A DNA stretch of 64,000 nucleotides from Bacillus sp. FJAT-49711 (GCF_018343715.1 NZ_JAGYPL010000004.1:248001-312000), one strand, 5' to 3'. Shown: positions 53,689 to 62,926, numbered from the stretch's first letter. Notes: generated from the letters alone by a model not told the origin. Translations and numbers: made by a program.

Positions 53689-54588
53689 CTATTGCTTGAT
53701 TCCTGACAAAGCAATACTTTCTACAATATACCGTTGTAAAAATAAATATAATGCTATGACAGGTATTAAACTTACTGTAGTTGCAGCCATGATGATAGAA
53801 GGGAGTGCTTGGTTTTTATTATAGGTAAACATAGCCAGACCAAGTTGAATCGTATATTTATCTGGTGTTTTCAATGCCAATAATGGCCATAATAAATCGT
53901 TCCAAACCCCTAAAAACTGAAGTATCGTCATCGTAGCAATGATAGGAACACATAAAGGTAAATAAACTTTAAAAAATACTTTAAACTCTCCAGCACCATC
54001 GATAATGGCGGCTTCCCTTAAAGAAGAAGGCAGCTGGTCAATAAAAGATTTCGCTAAAAATGTACCGAATGCGTAGTTAAGTGCTGGTAGGTAAAACGCC
54101 CAATATGTATCTAGTAAATTTATTTTTGCAAAAAGCAAATATTGTGGAATCATTGTCATTTCAAAAGGAATCATCATCGTGCTAAGTGCCAATACAAGCA
54201 CAATCATAGACCCTTTGAATTTTAATTTGGAAATCGCATAGCCTGATAGAAGCGCCGACATCATACTAACAAAAATGACCCCAATTGAAATAATCATAGA
54301 GTTAACCATATATTTAAACATCGGGATATTTTTGAAAGCGAGTTCATAAGTTCTCGTAGAAAAATCCTTTGGCCAAAATCTTGGTGGAAAAGGAATGTTT
54401 AGCCTAGCTGCCCAATCAAAACTAGTCAGTAACATCCAAACAAAAGGAATAATCATAATTAATGATCCTAATAATAGGATAATTAAAAGTGTAAAGCTAC
54501 CTAATAACTTTGATTTTTTCATCGACTTTCCCTGGAAGGATTTTGAATCTTCCACTTTCAAATTAGAAATGCTCATTGGATTGCCCAT
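53689..54588 (-). CDS. Sugar ABC transporter permease, MalG type
   Basis: 299 residues, six TM segments. The EAA loop LREAAIIDGAGEFKVFFKVYLPLC docks on the ATPase. An N-terminal cytosolic stretch of about 25 residues precedes TM1. ATG chosen after AGGAGGGAG; a GTG nine bases earlier overlaps that site. Follows the MalF-type permease by 15 bases. Confidence 0.92.
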   Translation of the reverse strand: MGNPMSISNLKVEDSKSFQGKSMKKSKLLGSFTLLIILLLGSLIMIIPFVWMLLTSFDWAARLNIPFPPRFWPKDFSTRTYELAFKNIPMFKYMVNSMIISIGVIFVSMMSALLSGYAISKLKFKGSMIVLVLALSTMMIPFEMTMIPQYLLFAKINLLDTYWAFYLPALNYAFGTFLAKSFIDQLPSSLREAAIIDGAGEFKVFFKVYLPLCVPIIATMTILQFLGVWNDLLWPLLALKTPDKYTIQLGLAMFTYNKNQALPSIIMAATTVSLIPVIALYLFLQRYIVESIALSGIKQ

Positions 54589-54603
54589 ATCATTCACTCC
54601 CTC

Positions 54604-55548
54604 CTAATCAAGATTGCTCTTTCTATTAGATAGCAACATCACAACCGTCAGTATAAGAATAATCATAAATAAGATATACGAAGCTGCTGTAGCAATACCC
54701 ATTTGACTTGCTAGGAAAGCATTTCTATAAATATATAAAACGACAGTCATTAAAGATCCAGCAGGATTTCCGGCCGTCCCTCCTATGAGCCAAACATCCG
54801 TAAACCGTTTCATAGCGCTAATCGTACTAATAATGACCATAAATAAAATGATTGGCTTTAAATATGGAACAGTAATATATGCCCATTTTTTAAACCAATT
54901 GGCTCCATCTACTTCCGCTGCTTCATATAAATCCCTTGGCACACTCGTCAATGCAGCAATAAAAATAATCGTATTATAGCCGAGCATTCCCCATAAAGTC
55001 ATTAAAACGATGCTAAATCTTGAAAAGCTGGGATTTGTGAACCAGCCAATAGGATCCATTCCTATCCAGCTTAAAGTAAAGTTTAAAAGCCCCTCTTTAC
55101 CGGGGTTAAATAGAAGTTGAAAGAGAATACTAGTGGCAACCAAAGAAACAACATTCGGAAGAAAATAAACACCTTTGAAAAAATTCCTCCACTTAAGCCA
55201 GGGGATATTATGAATAAAAGTAGCTAGAATAAAAGAAGCCGCAACTCCCAAAACTACCGCTAACGCACCCATATAAACAGTATTGTAAAGTGACTTCCAA
55301 AATATTGAATCACTTAGTACATGCTTATAGTTGGATAATCCGGTCCATTCGCCGCCGAATGAGGAAGCTGACTTTTGAAAACTTAATACAAGTGCTCCAA
55401 TCATTGGATAAATGGCAAATACGAGCACCCCGACCACTAATGGTGCAGAAAACATGTACCCCGCCCAATCTGTCGATGTTAACTTTTTCTTTTTACGAGG
55501 ATTTATTCGCACGCTTTTTTTCATAGAAAGTCCGGTTTTGGTTTCCAT
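54604..55548 (-). CDS. Sugar ABC transporter permease, MalF type
   Basis: 314 residues, six TM segments, EAA loop LYEAAEVDGANWFKKWAYITVPYL. A basic N-terminus precedes TM1. First gene of the three-gene importer operon. Ribosome site AAGGAGTG. Upstream sit a cre-like site and the ROK-type promoter/operator. Confidence 0.93.
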   Translation of the reverse strand: METKTGLSMKKSVRINPRKKKKLTSTDWAGYMFSAPLVVGVLVFAIYPMIGALVLSFQKSASSFGGEWTGLSNYKHVLSDSIFWKSLYNTVYMGALAVVLGVAASFILATFIHNIPWLKWRNFFKGVYFLPNVVSLVATSILFQLLFNPGKEGLLNFTLSWIGMDPIGWFTNPSFSRFSIVLMTLWGMLGYNTIIFIAALTSVPRDLYEAAEVDGANWFKKWAYITVPYLKPIILFMVIISTISAMKRFTDVWLIGGTAGNPAGSLMTVVLYIYRNAFLASQMGIATAASYILFMIILILTVVMLLSNRKSNLD

Positions 55549-55601
55549 CCTTTCACTCCTTCACTATAAAAATGAAAATATCAGAAGCTTCTGTTTCAAA
55601 A

Positions 55602-55615
55602 TGTTAGCGCTGTCA
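55602..55615. promoter_or_regulatory. Candidate cre (CcpA) site
   Basis: TGTTAGCGCTGTCA differs from the consensus TGWAANCGNTNWCA in one position. It lies in the transcribed leader of the importer operon, a position used for roadblock repression by glucose in Bacillus. Confidence 0.6.
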
Positions 55616-55655
55616 TTAAATATTATAATGCCCCCTTCAAAAAAAATGAAAACTA

Positions 55656-55712
55656 TCTTTCTCCAGTGCCTTTATTAAGTTTACAATAACATAAAATAAG
55701 GCGAGGAATCAA
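55656..55712 (-). promoter_or_regulatory. ROK-type promoter/operator of the sugar importer
   Basis: Minus strand -35 TTGATT (55707-55712), 18 bases, -10 TATTGT (55683-55688), followed by AAACTTAATAAAGG and CACTGGAGAAAGA. The stretch 55656-55694 matches 62959-62997 before the rok gene at 37 of 39 bases, including 28 in a row. Confidence 0.75.
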
Positions 55713-55775
55713 CCATTTTTTATATTTTTAAAACAATCAGATACTTTGATTAAAACAGCTTTTTCAATTAAACAA

Positions 55776-55813
55776 ACGGGTATTCATACTTATCTATAAA
55801 AATGAATACCCGT
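55776..55813 (-). terminator. Terminator of the catabolic operon
   Basis: Perfect 12-base arms ACGGGTATTCAT and ATGAATACCCGT, 14-base loop, followed on the minus strand by TTTGTTTAATT. Ends the operon of dehydrogenase and isomerase genes 25 bases after the last stop. Confidence 0.85.
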
Positions 55814-55837
55814 TATAATTAGATTTATCAATATTAA

Positions 55838-56899
55838 TTATTCAAAATAAATTTCCTTGCCTTTTTCCGCAGATTCATAAATACCACATAAGATTTTTGT
55901 CATTTCGACACCATCTTGGACTGGGCTAAGCGTTTCTTTCTCACCTAAGACAGTATCGACAAAGTGATTAATCTCATTTTGGAAACCGTCGATGAAATCA
56001 AATGTTAAACTATCTACTTGTGGAGTGACATTTAAGATTGTATCGTGTTTTTCAGTAATGATTGCAAGTTCCGGCTCTACTTCTGCCCCACCTTTTGTAC
56101 CATACAGCTTCACAGCAATTTCATCCTTTTTAGCATGAAGCGTAAAACTTACATCCACAAGCATGGAAGCGCCATTTTCAAAGCGGATTAATGCATTTGC
56201 CATATCTTCAACCGTATTTTTCTCTGGATCATAATCTGCCGCTTGGTAGAAAGATAGATTTTTAATATTTTTACGGTTTCCAAGTTTGTTATACGTATTG
56301 CCAGAAATAGATTTTACTTTTGGACGACCCATCAAATACCATAAAACATCAATGACGTGTACGCCGATATCAATTAAAGGACCTCCGCCAGATCTCTCAA
56401 CATCTGAGAACCAACCACCGGGATTCCCGAGGCGACGGATACATGTTGCTTTCGCAAAATAAATCTCACCAAGCTCATCGTTTTCGATGAAATTCTTTAA
56501 TATTTGTGTATTGGAAGCATATCTTCTCACAAATCCTACTTGCAATTTCTTACCGCTGCTATTCACAGCTTCTTCCAGCTTTAATGCTTTTTCAACACTT
56601 GTTGTCATTGGCTTTTCAGTAAGAACGTGTTTGCCACTATTTACTGCAGCTGTTGCAATTTCGGCATGAGTGTTGTTCCATGTACAAATACTTACAGCAT
56701 CAATTTCCGGGTCATTCATTAATTCGTTATAATCAGTGTATACTTTCTTCGCCCCATATTTTTCAGCTTTATCTTTTGCTCTTTGTTCATTTAAATCACA
56801 GATAGCATAAAGTTCAACCTTTTCATTATTTACATAAGCACCTAAGTGCGCCTCTGAAATAGAACCTGCTCCGATAACACCAATTTTTAATTTACTCAT
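55838..56899 (-). CDS. Gfo/Idh/MocA oxidoreductase 1
   Basis: 353 residues. NAD(P) site GVIGAGSISEAH, catalytic Lys in LTEKPMTTS, and Asp/His pair in DIGVHVIDVLWYLMG; C-terminal beta-sheet domain. Longest of the four paralogues here. Probably oxidises or reduces a ring hydroxyl of a sugar, inositol or uronate. Last gene of the operon, 12 bases after the isomerase. Confidence 0.9.
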   Translation of the reverse strand: MSKLKIGVIGAGSISEAHLGAYVNNEKVELYAICDLNEQRAKDKAEKYGAKKVYTDYNELMNDPEIDAVSICTWNNTHAEIATAAVNSGKHVLTEKPMTTSVEKALKLEEAVNSSGKKLQVGFVRRYASNTQILKNFIENDELGEIYFAKATCIRRLGNPGGWFSDVERSGGGPLIDIGVHVIDVLWYLMGRPKVKSISGNTYNKLGNRKNIKNLSFYQAADYDPEKNTVEDMANALIRFENGASMLVDVSFTLHAKKDEIAVKLYGTKGGAEVEPELAIITEKHDTILNVTPQVDSLTFDFIDGFQNEINHFVDTVLGEKETLSPVQDGVEMTKILCGIYESAEKGKEIYFE

Positions 56900-56911
56900 A
56901 TATTTTCCTCC

Positions 56912-57775
56912 TCACTCTTCTCCTAATAGTCTACGAACATTATCTAAAGCTATTTTAGAAGCTTTCTTGCATTCTTCCATACCTTCAAATTCAATTGAAA
57001 TATACCCATCAAATCCTGAGTTCTTAACGATTCTTGCAATCTCTCTCATATCGATATCACCTTGGCCAACTATCGCGCCTCTTAAATAGTTTCCAGCGAT
57101 TGTTTGGAAAAATCCTTCACCAGGGTTTTGATAGGATGGTCGAATATAAAAATCTTTAAAATGGACAACTGATGCATGTCCGATATTTTTCTTTACTGCA
57201 GATACGGGATCTTCATCTGCACATAAGAAGTTGCCGATATCGACTGTCGTTTTAAAGTTTTCCCGGTTCACTTCATTCAATAAACGAAGGACCCGGTCAC
57301 TTGCTTGAACATGAAAACCATGATTTTCGATGCTTGTCGTAATGCCATATTGAGCTGCATAATCAGCAATTTGTTGGCAAGCATCCACGATTGCAGGAAG
57401 ATCTTTTTCAAACTGAACTATTGAGGTATCTCCAGGTGCACGCCAAGCAACATCATGTCTCATGAATTTAACTCCGAGAGCATTGGCAATATCCACTTGT
57501 TTTTTAACTCTATCAATTTCAGCTTCAAAGGCATCCTTTGTTTCCGTCAAAAAGTTAGCTCCGATTAAATAATGTGATAGTTCAATACCCGCACTTTTTG
57601 CCTTTTCCTTGATTTGCTCAACCAGTTCCTCATTATCGTCTAGACTATATCCGATTGGAACAATCTCAATATGGTCTCCGCCATTATCCGCTACCCATTG
57701 TATAGCATCTAAAATTGTCATTTCGCCAGAATTGATCGCTTGGTATAAACTGTATGAACTTAATCCAATTTTCAT
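56912..57775 (-). CDS. Sugar isomerase/epimerase (AP endonuclease 2 fold) 1
   Basis: 287 residues, TIM barrel. Seen: GLSSYSLYQAI, metal/substrate residues in SIENHGFHVQ, TTVDIGNFLCADED, VHFKDFY and ISIEFEG, which give the Glu-Asp-His-Glu set of this fold. Members include IolE/IolI, hydroxypyruvate isomerase and 3-keto-glycoside processing enzymes. ATG after GAGGTGG; an earlier GTG is within that site. Confidence 0.88.
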   Translation of the reverse strand: MKIGLSSYSLYQAINSGEMTILDAIQWVADNGGDHIEIVPIGYSLDDNEELVEQIKEKAKSAGIELSHYLIGANFLTETKDAFEAEIDRVKKQVDIANALGVKFMRHDVAWRAPGDTSIVQFEKDLPAIVDACQQIADYAAQYGITTSIENHGFHVQASDRVLRLLNEVNRENFKTTVDIGNFLCADEDPVSAVKKNIGHASVVHFKDFYIRPSYQNPGEGFFQTIAGNYLRGAIVGQGDIDMREIARIVKNSGFDGYISIEFEGMEECKKASKIALDNVRRLLGEE

Positions 57776-57826
57776 TTTATCCACCTCGTATGGATGTTTC
57801 GAATTTTTGTTTCTTAGCTGCAGCGC

Positions 57827-58810
57827 TTATTGCCTTTCTAGCAATACTGTTTGGCCTTTTTCACTTGATTCATATGCAGCCTTGACGACCTCTAATGTAC
57901 GCAATCCATCAGTGCCAGTAATAGAAGGACTTCTACCTTCTTTTATAGATGTGATGAAATCATTAACGAGCCCTTCGTCCATATCTTCTGCAAATGGAAG
58001 TTGCGAAATTGCTTTTGCATCATCATTGTAATAAACGGAATGTTGTTTAAATGCATCAACCTGTAAATTCCCTTTTGTTCCAATGAAGTTAATAATGGCG
58101 TCTCCCCATGTTGGGAATGTTTGTGGTCTTGACCAGCTAGGATCGATGGATACGATGACCCCAGACTCAAGCTCCAATGCAACCATTCCACAGTCTTCCA
58201 CATCGATATCGTAAAATCTTCTACCAATCTCTGCGTAAACACTTTTCACTTCATCATTTAGTACCCAACGAATAATATCCATGATATGGACGATATGGTC
58301 CGTGGCAGCACCGCCCCCAGACAATTCCTTTTCAATAAACCAGCCTCCCGGCATCTTGCCGTGATTCGTTCCATTGATAGCAACAATTTCACCAAGAGCT
58401 CCAGAATTAATCAATTCTTTCGCTTTTTGGAATCCTGGTGCAAAGCGAACTGGGTATGCGATTTGCAGGATGACCCCTTCTTCTTCACAAGCCCTGATCA
58501 TTTCTTTCGCATCTTCTATTTCAGTAGCAATTGGTTTTTCACATAAAATATGTTTTTTAGCTCTTGCCGATTTGACAACATGTTCTTTATGATTAGCATT
58601 TTCAGAGCAAATCACTACCGCTTCAATATCTGTACTTAGAAACTCGTCCAAGCTTGATAAAAATTCACACTCAAAATGGTTGGCCATTTCCTGTCCGCGC
58701 TTAGAATCTTCGTCCCAAATATATGCTAATTCAGTATCAGGATGATTCACTAAATGAGTTGCGTAACTATGCGCATGCATATGAGCAAAACTAATGATGC
58801 CGACTTTCAT
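57827..58810 (-). CDS. Gfo/Idh/MocA oxidoreductase 2
   Basis: 327 residues. Catalytic Lys in LCEKPIATE and a modified second motif ATDHIVHIMDIIRWVL. The N-terminal nucleotide loop reads GIISFAHMHAHSYATHL instead of GxGxxG, with three His, so cofactor binding may differ. Strong AGGAGG site. One base after oxidoreductase 3. Confidence 0.88.
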   Translation of the reverse strand: MKVGIISFAHMHAHSYATHLVNHPDTELAYIWDEDSKRGQEMANHFECEFLSSLDEFLSTDIEAVVICSENANHKEHVVKSARAKKHILCEKPIATEIEDAKEMIRACEEEGVILQIAYPVRFAPGFQKAKELINSGALGEIVAINGTNHGKMPGGWFIEKELSGGGAATDHIVHIMDIIRWVLNDEVKSVYAEIGRRFYDIDVEDCGMVALELESGVIVSIDPSWSRPQTFPTWGDAIINFIGTKGNLQVDAFKQHSVYYNDDAKAISQLPFAEDMDEGLVNDFITSIKEGRSPSITGTDGLRTLEVVKAAYESSEKGQTVLLERQ

Positions 58811-58811
58811 G

Positions 58812-59795
58812 TTATTTACCTCCTTTTCCTAGGGTGACGGGTTGTCCTTCTTCAGCTGATTGTAATGCGGCCTCAGCAACCCTTATCACATTTAACGCAT
58901 CCGAAGCTGTTACGATTTGTTTTTCTTCTCCAGAAATACATTTTACGAAATGCTCCAGTTGACGTTGATACGGATCCTTTTCCAAAATAGTTCTCGGAAT
59001 TTGCACATAATCTTCTGAACGGAATTGAACGGCTAATGGATAGCTATCATCGTAATTATATGTAATCATTCCTTTATCACCCGTTAATTCAAAGGAAGCC
59101 TTAAATTTCGGCTCTGCCCATGAAAGCTCAACATGCGCAATGGTACCGTCTGCCATTTTTAAATTAATAAATCCATACTCTAGATTTCCATCCTCACTAC
59201 TTCGTTTTACACGTTTAGCCATTACTCGTTCTACATCGCCAAATGTCCAGAGCAGCCAGTCTAAATCATGTACACCAAGATCTACGAATAGTCCACCGCT
59301 TTTTGACTCATCGCTATACCATGAATCTGCAGCTGGGTGCGGAACACCTCTTGACATTCTAATAACTCCCGGATTACCAATTGCTCCATTTTTGACTTGA
59401 TTTCTTGCATCCACATATTCCGGGAAAAAGCGAAGTGTTTGAGCTACAAAGAGTTGAACTTTGTTCTCCTCACAAACCTTGATAATATCTTCTGCCTCTC
59501 CACTGTTCAAAGCTAGTGGTTTTTCACAAATCACATGTTTCTTATGATTCGCCGCTTCCACAACAAGGGCTGCATGCGTATGAGTAGGTGTGCAAATATC
59601 AATTACATCAACTTCGGAATTTACTACAAGCTCTTCAATGCTGCTGAAAGCTTTTGTTCCATATTTATTTGCTACTTTATTAAGTCTCTCTTGATTTCGG
59701 GCGATCACTCCGACTATTTCTATTCCCTTTACTTTTGACCATGCGTCTAAATGTCTTTGTCCAAGTTTCCCCGAACCAATTACTGCTATTTTCAT
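58812..59795 (-). CDS. Gfo/Idh/MocA oxidoreductase 3
   Basis: 327 residues. NAD(P) site VIGSGKLGQRHLDAW, Lys in ICEKPLALN, Asp/His in VDLGVHDLDWLLWTFG. The most regular of the four, close to myo-inositol/scyllo-inositol dehydrogenase-type enzymes by motif. GAGGTGGG site. Confidence 0.9.
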   Translation of the reverse strand: MKIAVIGSGKLGQRHLDAWSKVKGIEIVGVIARNQERLNKVANKYGTKAFSSIEELVVNSEVDVIDICTPTHTHAALVVEAANHKKHVICEKPLALNSGEAEDIIKVCEENKVQLFVAQTLRFFPEYVDARNQVKNGAIGNPGVIRMSRGVPHPAADSWYSDESKSGGLFVDLGVHDLDWLLWTFGDVERVMAKRVKRSSEDGNLEYGFINLKMADGTIAHVELSWAEPKFKASFELTGDKGMITYNYDDSYPLAVQFRSEDYVQIPRTILEKDPYQRQLEHFVKCISGEEKQIVTASDALNVIRVAEAALQSAEEGQPVTLGKGGK

Positions 59796-59814
59796 TTACA
59801 ATCCCACCTCATAA

Positions 59815-60786
59815 TTATAAATCGGACAATCTAATTACTTTATCTTCTTGATTTGATTGATTAGCCGCGAGTGTTACAGCTAATGTTTTCAAACCATCTT
59901 CGTAAGAAGCCAAGATTAGATCTTGATTATTCGTTCTCACAGCTTCGATAAAAGCACGATCTTGAACTTCGTAAAAATCAACTTCTGAATCATACGTTTC
60001 TGTATGATCTTTCTCAACAATTTTAAGACTAGTTCCAACTAACTCAACTCGGAAATCACGACCTAATACTTCAACTCCCATGCGATGATCTGGTTGAGTG
60101 AAGGAACAATCCAAATGTCCTACTGCACCGGATGAAAAAGTGACGTTAACAGAAGTTACATCCGGAATATCAATGTTTTCAATATCATCCATTACCTGTA
60201 GTGACATATTTGCACTAACCTTCTCAATTCCTCCTCCGAGATAAGCCATTAAGTCCATCACGTGGGTTGCTTGCTCAACCAATTGACCGCCGGATTTGCT
60301 CTTAATGCGATACCAAGGCGTTTGCACGAAACTAGAAATATATTGACCACGAACCATGGCAATCTCTTTATCTGCTAAATATTCCTTAGCCTTTTGGATT
60401 GTATCTAAATAACGAAGGCAATATCCAGAAGCATTAATGACACCAGAATCACGAATAACTTTTGCTTTTTCCTTCGCTACCTCAAGATCCAGTTCCACAG
60501 GTTTTTCAACTAGTAAATGAATTCCTTTTTTGATAGCTTTTTCTTCTATTTCACCATGTGCAAATGGCGGTACACTCACAAATAATGCATCCAATTGTTC
60601 ATCTTCCAACATTAAATCAAGATCAGTATAGAAGGTAGCGTTATATGCTTCACCTTGTTTTTTTGCATTTTCTTCGTTTATATCACATACAGCAACGATT
60701 TCAGCATTTTCATTTTCAGAAACATTTTTTAAGTGGACAGTAGCTATACCACCAACACCAACAAACCCTACTTTTACCTTTTCCAT
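59815..60786 (-). CDS. Gfo/Idh/MocA oxidoreductase 4
   Basis: 323 residues. NAD(P) site VGVGGIATVHLKN, Lys in LLVEKPVELD; the second motif is EQATHVMDLMAYLGG, with Glu-Gln where the Asp of the usual D-x-G-x-H stands, so the catalytic pair is altered though the His is kept. AGGAGAG site. 11 bases after the second isomerase gene. Confidence 0.9.
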   Translation of the reverse strand: MEKVKVGFVGVGGIATVHLKNVSENENAEIVAVCDINEENAKKQGEAYNATFYTDLDLMLEDEQLDALFVSVPPFAHGEIEEKAIKKGIHLLVEKPVELDLEVAKEKAKVIRDSGVINASGYCLRYLDTIQKAKEYLADKEIAMVRGQYISSFVQTPWYRIKSKSGGQLVEQATHVMDLMAYLGGGIEKVSANMSLQVMDDIENIDIPDVTSVNVTFSSGAVGHLDCSFTQPDHRMGVEVLGRDFRVELVGTSLKIVEKDHTETYDSEVDFYEVQDRAFIEAVRTNNQDLILASYEDGLKTLAVTLAANQSNQEDKVIRLSDL

Positions 60787-60797
60787 AATTCACTCTC

Positions 60798-61619
60798 CTA
60801 AGCTTTTAAAATAACATCTAAATGACGTGCAGTATCATCGGCTAAAGTACTTGGACATAATGCATATGGTGATAGTTCCGCAACTAATGTATCATCATAC
60901 CCAACTTGTTCAAGTGCATTTCTGACTGCTTTCCAATCAACATCGCCTGCGAGCAGGGGAACGAAGCCAGTAATATTTCCTACACTTGTACTAAAGTCTT
61001 TCACATGTACTTTAAAAATTCTTTTGCCTAAAATGTTGATCCATTGTTCAGGAAAACCAAACTGTAAAACATTCCCAACATCAAAATAGGCTCCAATGTA
61101 ATCTGAATCTAGCTCATCAATGTATCTAGCCATCTCAAGTGGAGAGAGTAAAAATTTATTCCAAACATTTTCAATGCCAATTTTAACATTGTATTTTTCT
61201 GCTGTCGGGATAATTTTCCTAATCGCGTCTTGACTTCGTGTATAGCATTCATCGTAAGATACTTCTTTGGAAACGGCTCCTGGTACAAGTAAAATTGTGT
61301 CGATCCCTATGAAACTAGCGATCTCCAACATTTTCTCAATAACACGTATGCCTTCTCTTCTAACATTTTCATCAGGTGAGCTTAAAGGAGTTTTCCATAA
61401 CAAAGATGTAGACAAGCTCCTTAGCTGCAATTGATACTCACCAGCAAGTGCAAGGATTTTCTCCGCTTCTTCTTTCGTTGTCTCTACTGTAAGTCCAACG
61501 CCGCCAGCTTCATTTAAATTGAGCTCGACAGCATCAAACCCAGCATTTCTGCTATACTCGAACACTTTCTCAATTGGCGTGCCCTCAGGATAACACCATT
61601 GATTAATTCCTTTTAGCAT
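60798..61619 (-). CDS. Sugar isomerase/epimerase (AP endonuclease 2 fold) 2
   Basis: 273 residues, TIM barrel. GINQWCYPEGTPIEKVF, DAVELNLNEAGG, KIGIENVWNKF, GAYFDVGNVLQFG, KVHVKDFS and VAELSPY carry the metal ligands. Resembles L-ribulose-5-phosphate 3-epimerase (UlaE/SgbU) and hydroxypyruvate isomerase. First of six co-directional genes 99 bases after rok. Confidence 0.88.
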   Translation of the reverse strand: MLKGINQWCYPEGTPIEKVFEYSRNAGFDAVELNLNEAGGVGLTVETTKEEAEKILALAGEYQLQLRSLSTSLLWKTPLSSPDENVRREGIRVIEKMLEIASFIGIDTILLVPGAVSKEVSYDECYTRSQDAIRKIIPTAEKYNVKIGIENVWNKFLLSPLEMARYIDELDSDYIGAYFDVGNVLQFGFPEQWINILGKRIFKVHVKDFSTSVGNITGFVPLLAGDVDWKAVRNALEQVGYDDTLVAELSPYALCPSTLADDTARHLDVILKA

Positions 61620-61686
61620 AAAACCCCTCCTAATTTATATAAAAATGTAAGAAAGAATACATTTTTTTAAAGAAGTTAATTTTTCA

Positions 61687-61716
61687 CTAGCTAGCTCTAG
61701 GCGCCTTCCGCTTTTT
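61687..61716. repeat. Minimal dispersed repeat (reverse copy)
   Basis: Minus strand AAAAAGCGGAAGGCGCCTAG followed by AGCTAG: the two conserved ends of the AAAAGCG...GCTAGA repeat joined with no centre. It lies between the rok stop and the first catabolic gene. Confidence 0.6.
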
Positions 61717-61717
61717 G

Positions 61718-62926
61718 TTACTTTAATGTGAAATGAAATAATTCATGAAGTAACAATGATGCGGAACCCACTACCTCCGAATCGTTTCCAAATGAACTAG
61801 GCAATACTTCTAAATTGTGTGTATGCGTTTGCAGTGCGAATCTAGAAATATGGTCATTCACCTTTTTGATTAATTGCGGATTTTCAAATGCCAAATCCCC
61901 ACCTAGAATAATCCTTTCCGGGTTAAATAAATGAATAAGATTGACCAAGCCTGTCCCAAGATAGAAAGCCACATCGTCGAGAATAGAATTTGCTAATACA
62001 TCTCCATCGTAAATAGCCTTTCGAAATAAATCAGGTGTAATATTTGAAAGGTGCCCATTTACTTCTTCTACTAATAGGGATTTCTTTCCTGCCTTAATGT
62101 CTGAAACAATTCGTGAATAAATGGCGTGCCAGCTAACATAATTTTCAAGGCAGCCAACGTTTCCACAATTGCAAGTTGCTCCTTCGTAATCAATCGTTGT
62201 ATGGCCAAACTCACCAGCTCCCCCATGGTAGCCACGAAAGATTGAATCATTAACAAGCATACTGGCTCCAACTCCATCACCAATTGTCACATAAATTAAG
62301 TTTTTGGATTGCTGATACATTCCAAAACCTTTTTCAGCCAGTAAACTTCCATTCGTATCATTATCTATATATGTAGGAATATTAAACGCTTCTTCTATTG
62401 CATTTTTTAAAGGCAGATCATGGATTTTAAGTTTTGGATTATAGGCCACAATTCCTTTTTCAGAATCGACAATACCTTGAATGGTGATCGAGATGCCAAG
62501 ACAATCCTGAAGGTTTTTACACTTTTTGAAAAAATGCTCGATTATTTCTATCAGTTCAGTACTCAAATCTAGATCGACATTTTCTTCTAAAGAATGAACT
62601 TCCTTCCTTGTTACTTTAGCATTTAAATTTAATTCGGCTATCGTAATTTTTGAAGCATCAATCGCTACACCTATAAGAAAGCAAATATCTGGATTCAATT
62701 GTACTAATATGGGTTTTCTTCCACCGCTTGATTCCCCTGTTCCACCTTCTACAACGAGTGAATCGCGAATAAGATCGCTTACCGCAGATGTAACAGTGGT
62801 CGGGCTTATATTAATCTTCTTAGCAATCTCCGCCCTTGAAATAGGACCATTTTTGCGGATAATATCTAAGATTATTGACTTATTTAGTTCTTTAATAAGC
62901 TGTAGGTCGCCTGTTCTTTTCAACAT
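61718..62926 (-). CDS. ROK-family transcriptional repressor
   Basis: 402 residues. N-terminal winged helix (GPISRAEIAKKINISPTTVTSAVSDLI) and a ROK domain with GVAIDASKITIAELN, IDNDTNGSLLAEKGFG, TIGDGVGASMLVN and the zinc motif CNCGNVGCLE. XylR/NagC type: binds a sugar ligand and releases DNA. Its own promoter and that of the importer share one operator-like sequence. Ribosome site AAGGAG. Confidence 0.92.
   Translation of the reverse strand: MLKRTGDLQLIKELNKSIILDIIRKNGPISRAEIAKKINISPTTVTSAVSDLIRDSLVVEGGTGESSGGRKPILVQLNPDICFLIGVAIDASKITIAELNLNAKVTRKEVHSLEENVDLDLSTELIEIIEHFFKKCKNLQDCLGISITIQGIVDSEKGIVAYNPKLKIHDLPLKNAIEEAFNIPTYIDNDTNGSLLAEKGFGMYQQSKNLIYVTIGDGVGASMLVNDSIFRGYHGGAGEFGHTTIDYEGATCNCGNVGCLENYVSWHAIYSRIVSDIKAGKKSLLVEEVNGHLSNITPDLFRKAIYDGDVLANSILDDVAFYLGTGLVNLIHLFNPERIILGGDLAFENPQLIKKVNDHISRFALQTHTHNLEVLPSSFGNDSEVVGSASLLLHELFHFTLK

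Noticed and set aside
61620-61717. Third copy of the ROK promoter/operator before the catabolic operon
   Set aside because: The conserved 28-base block is absent; the operon is probably read through from rok or uses a weak AT-rich promoter.
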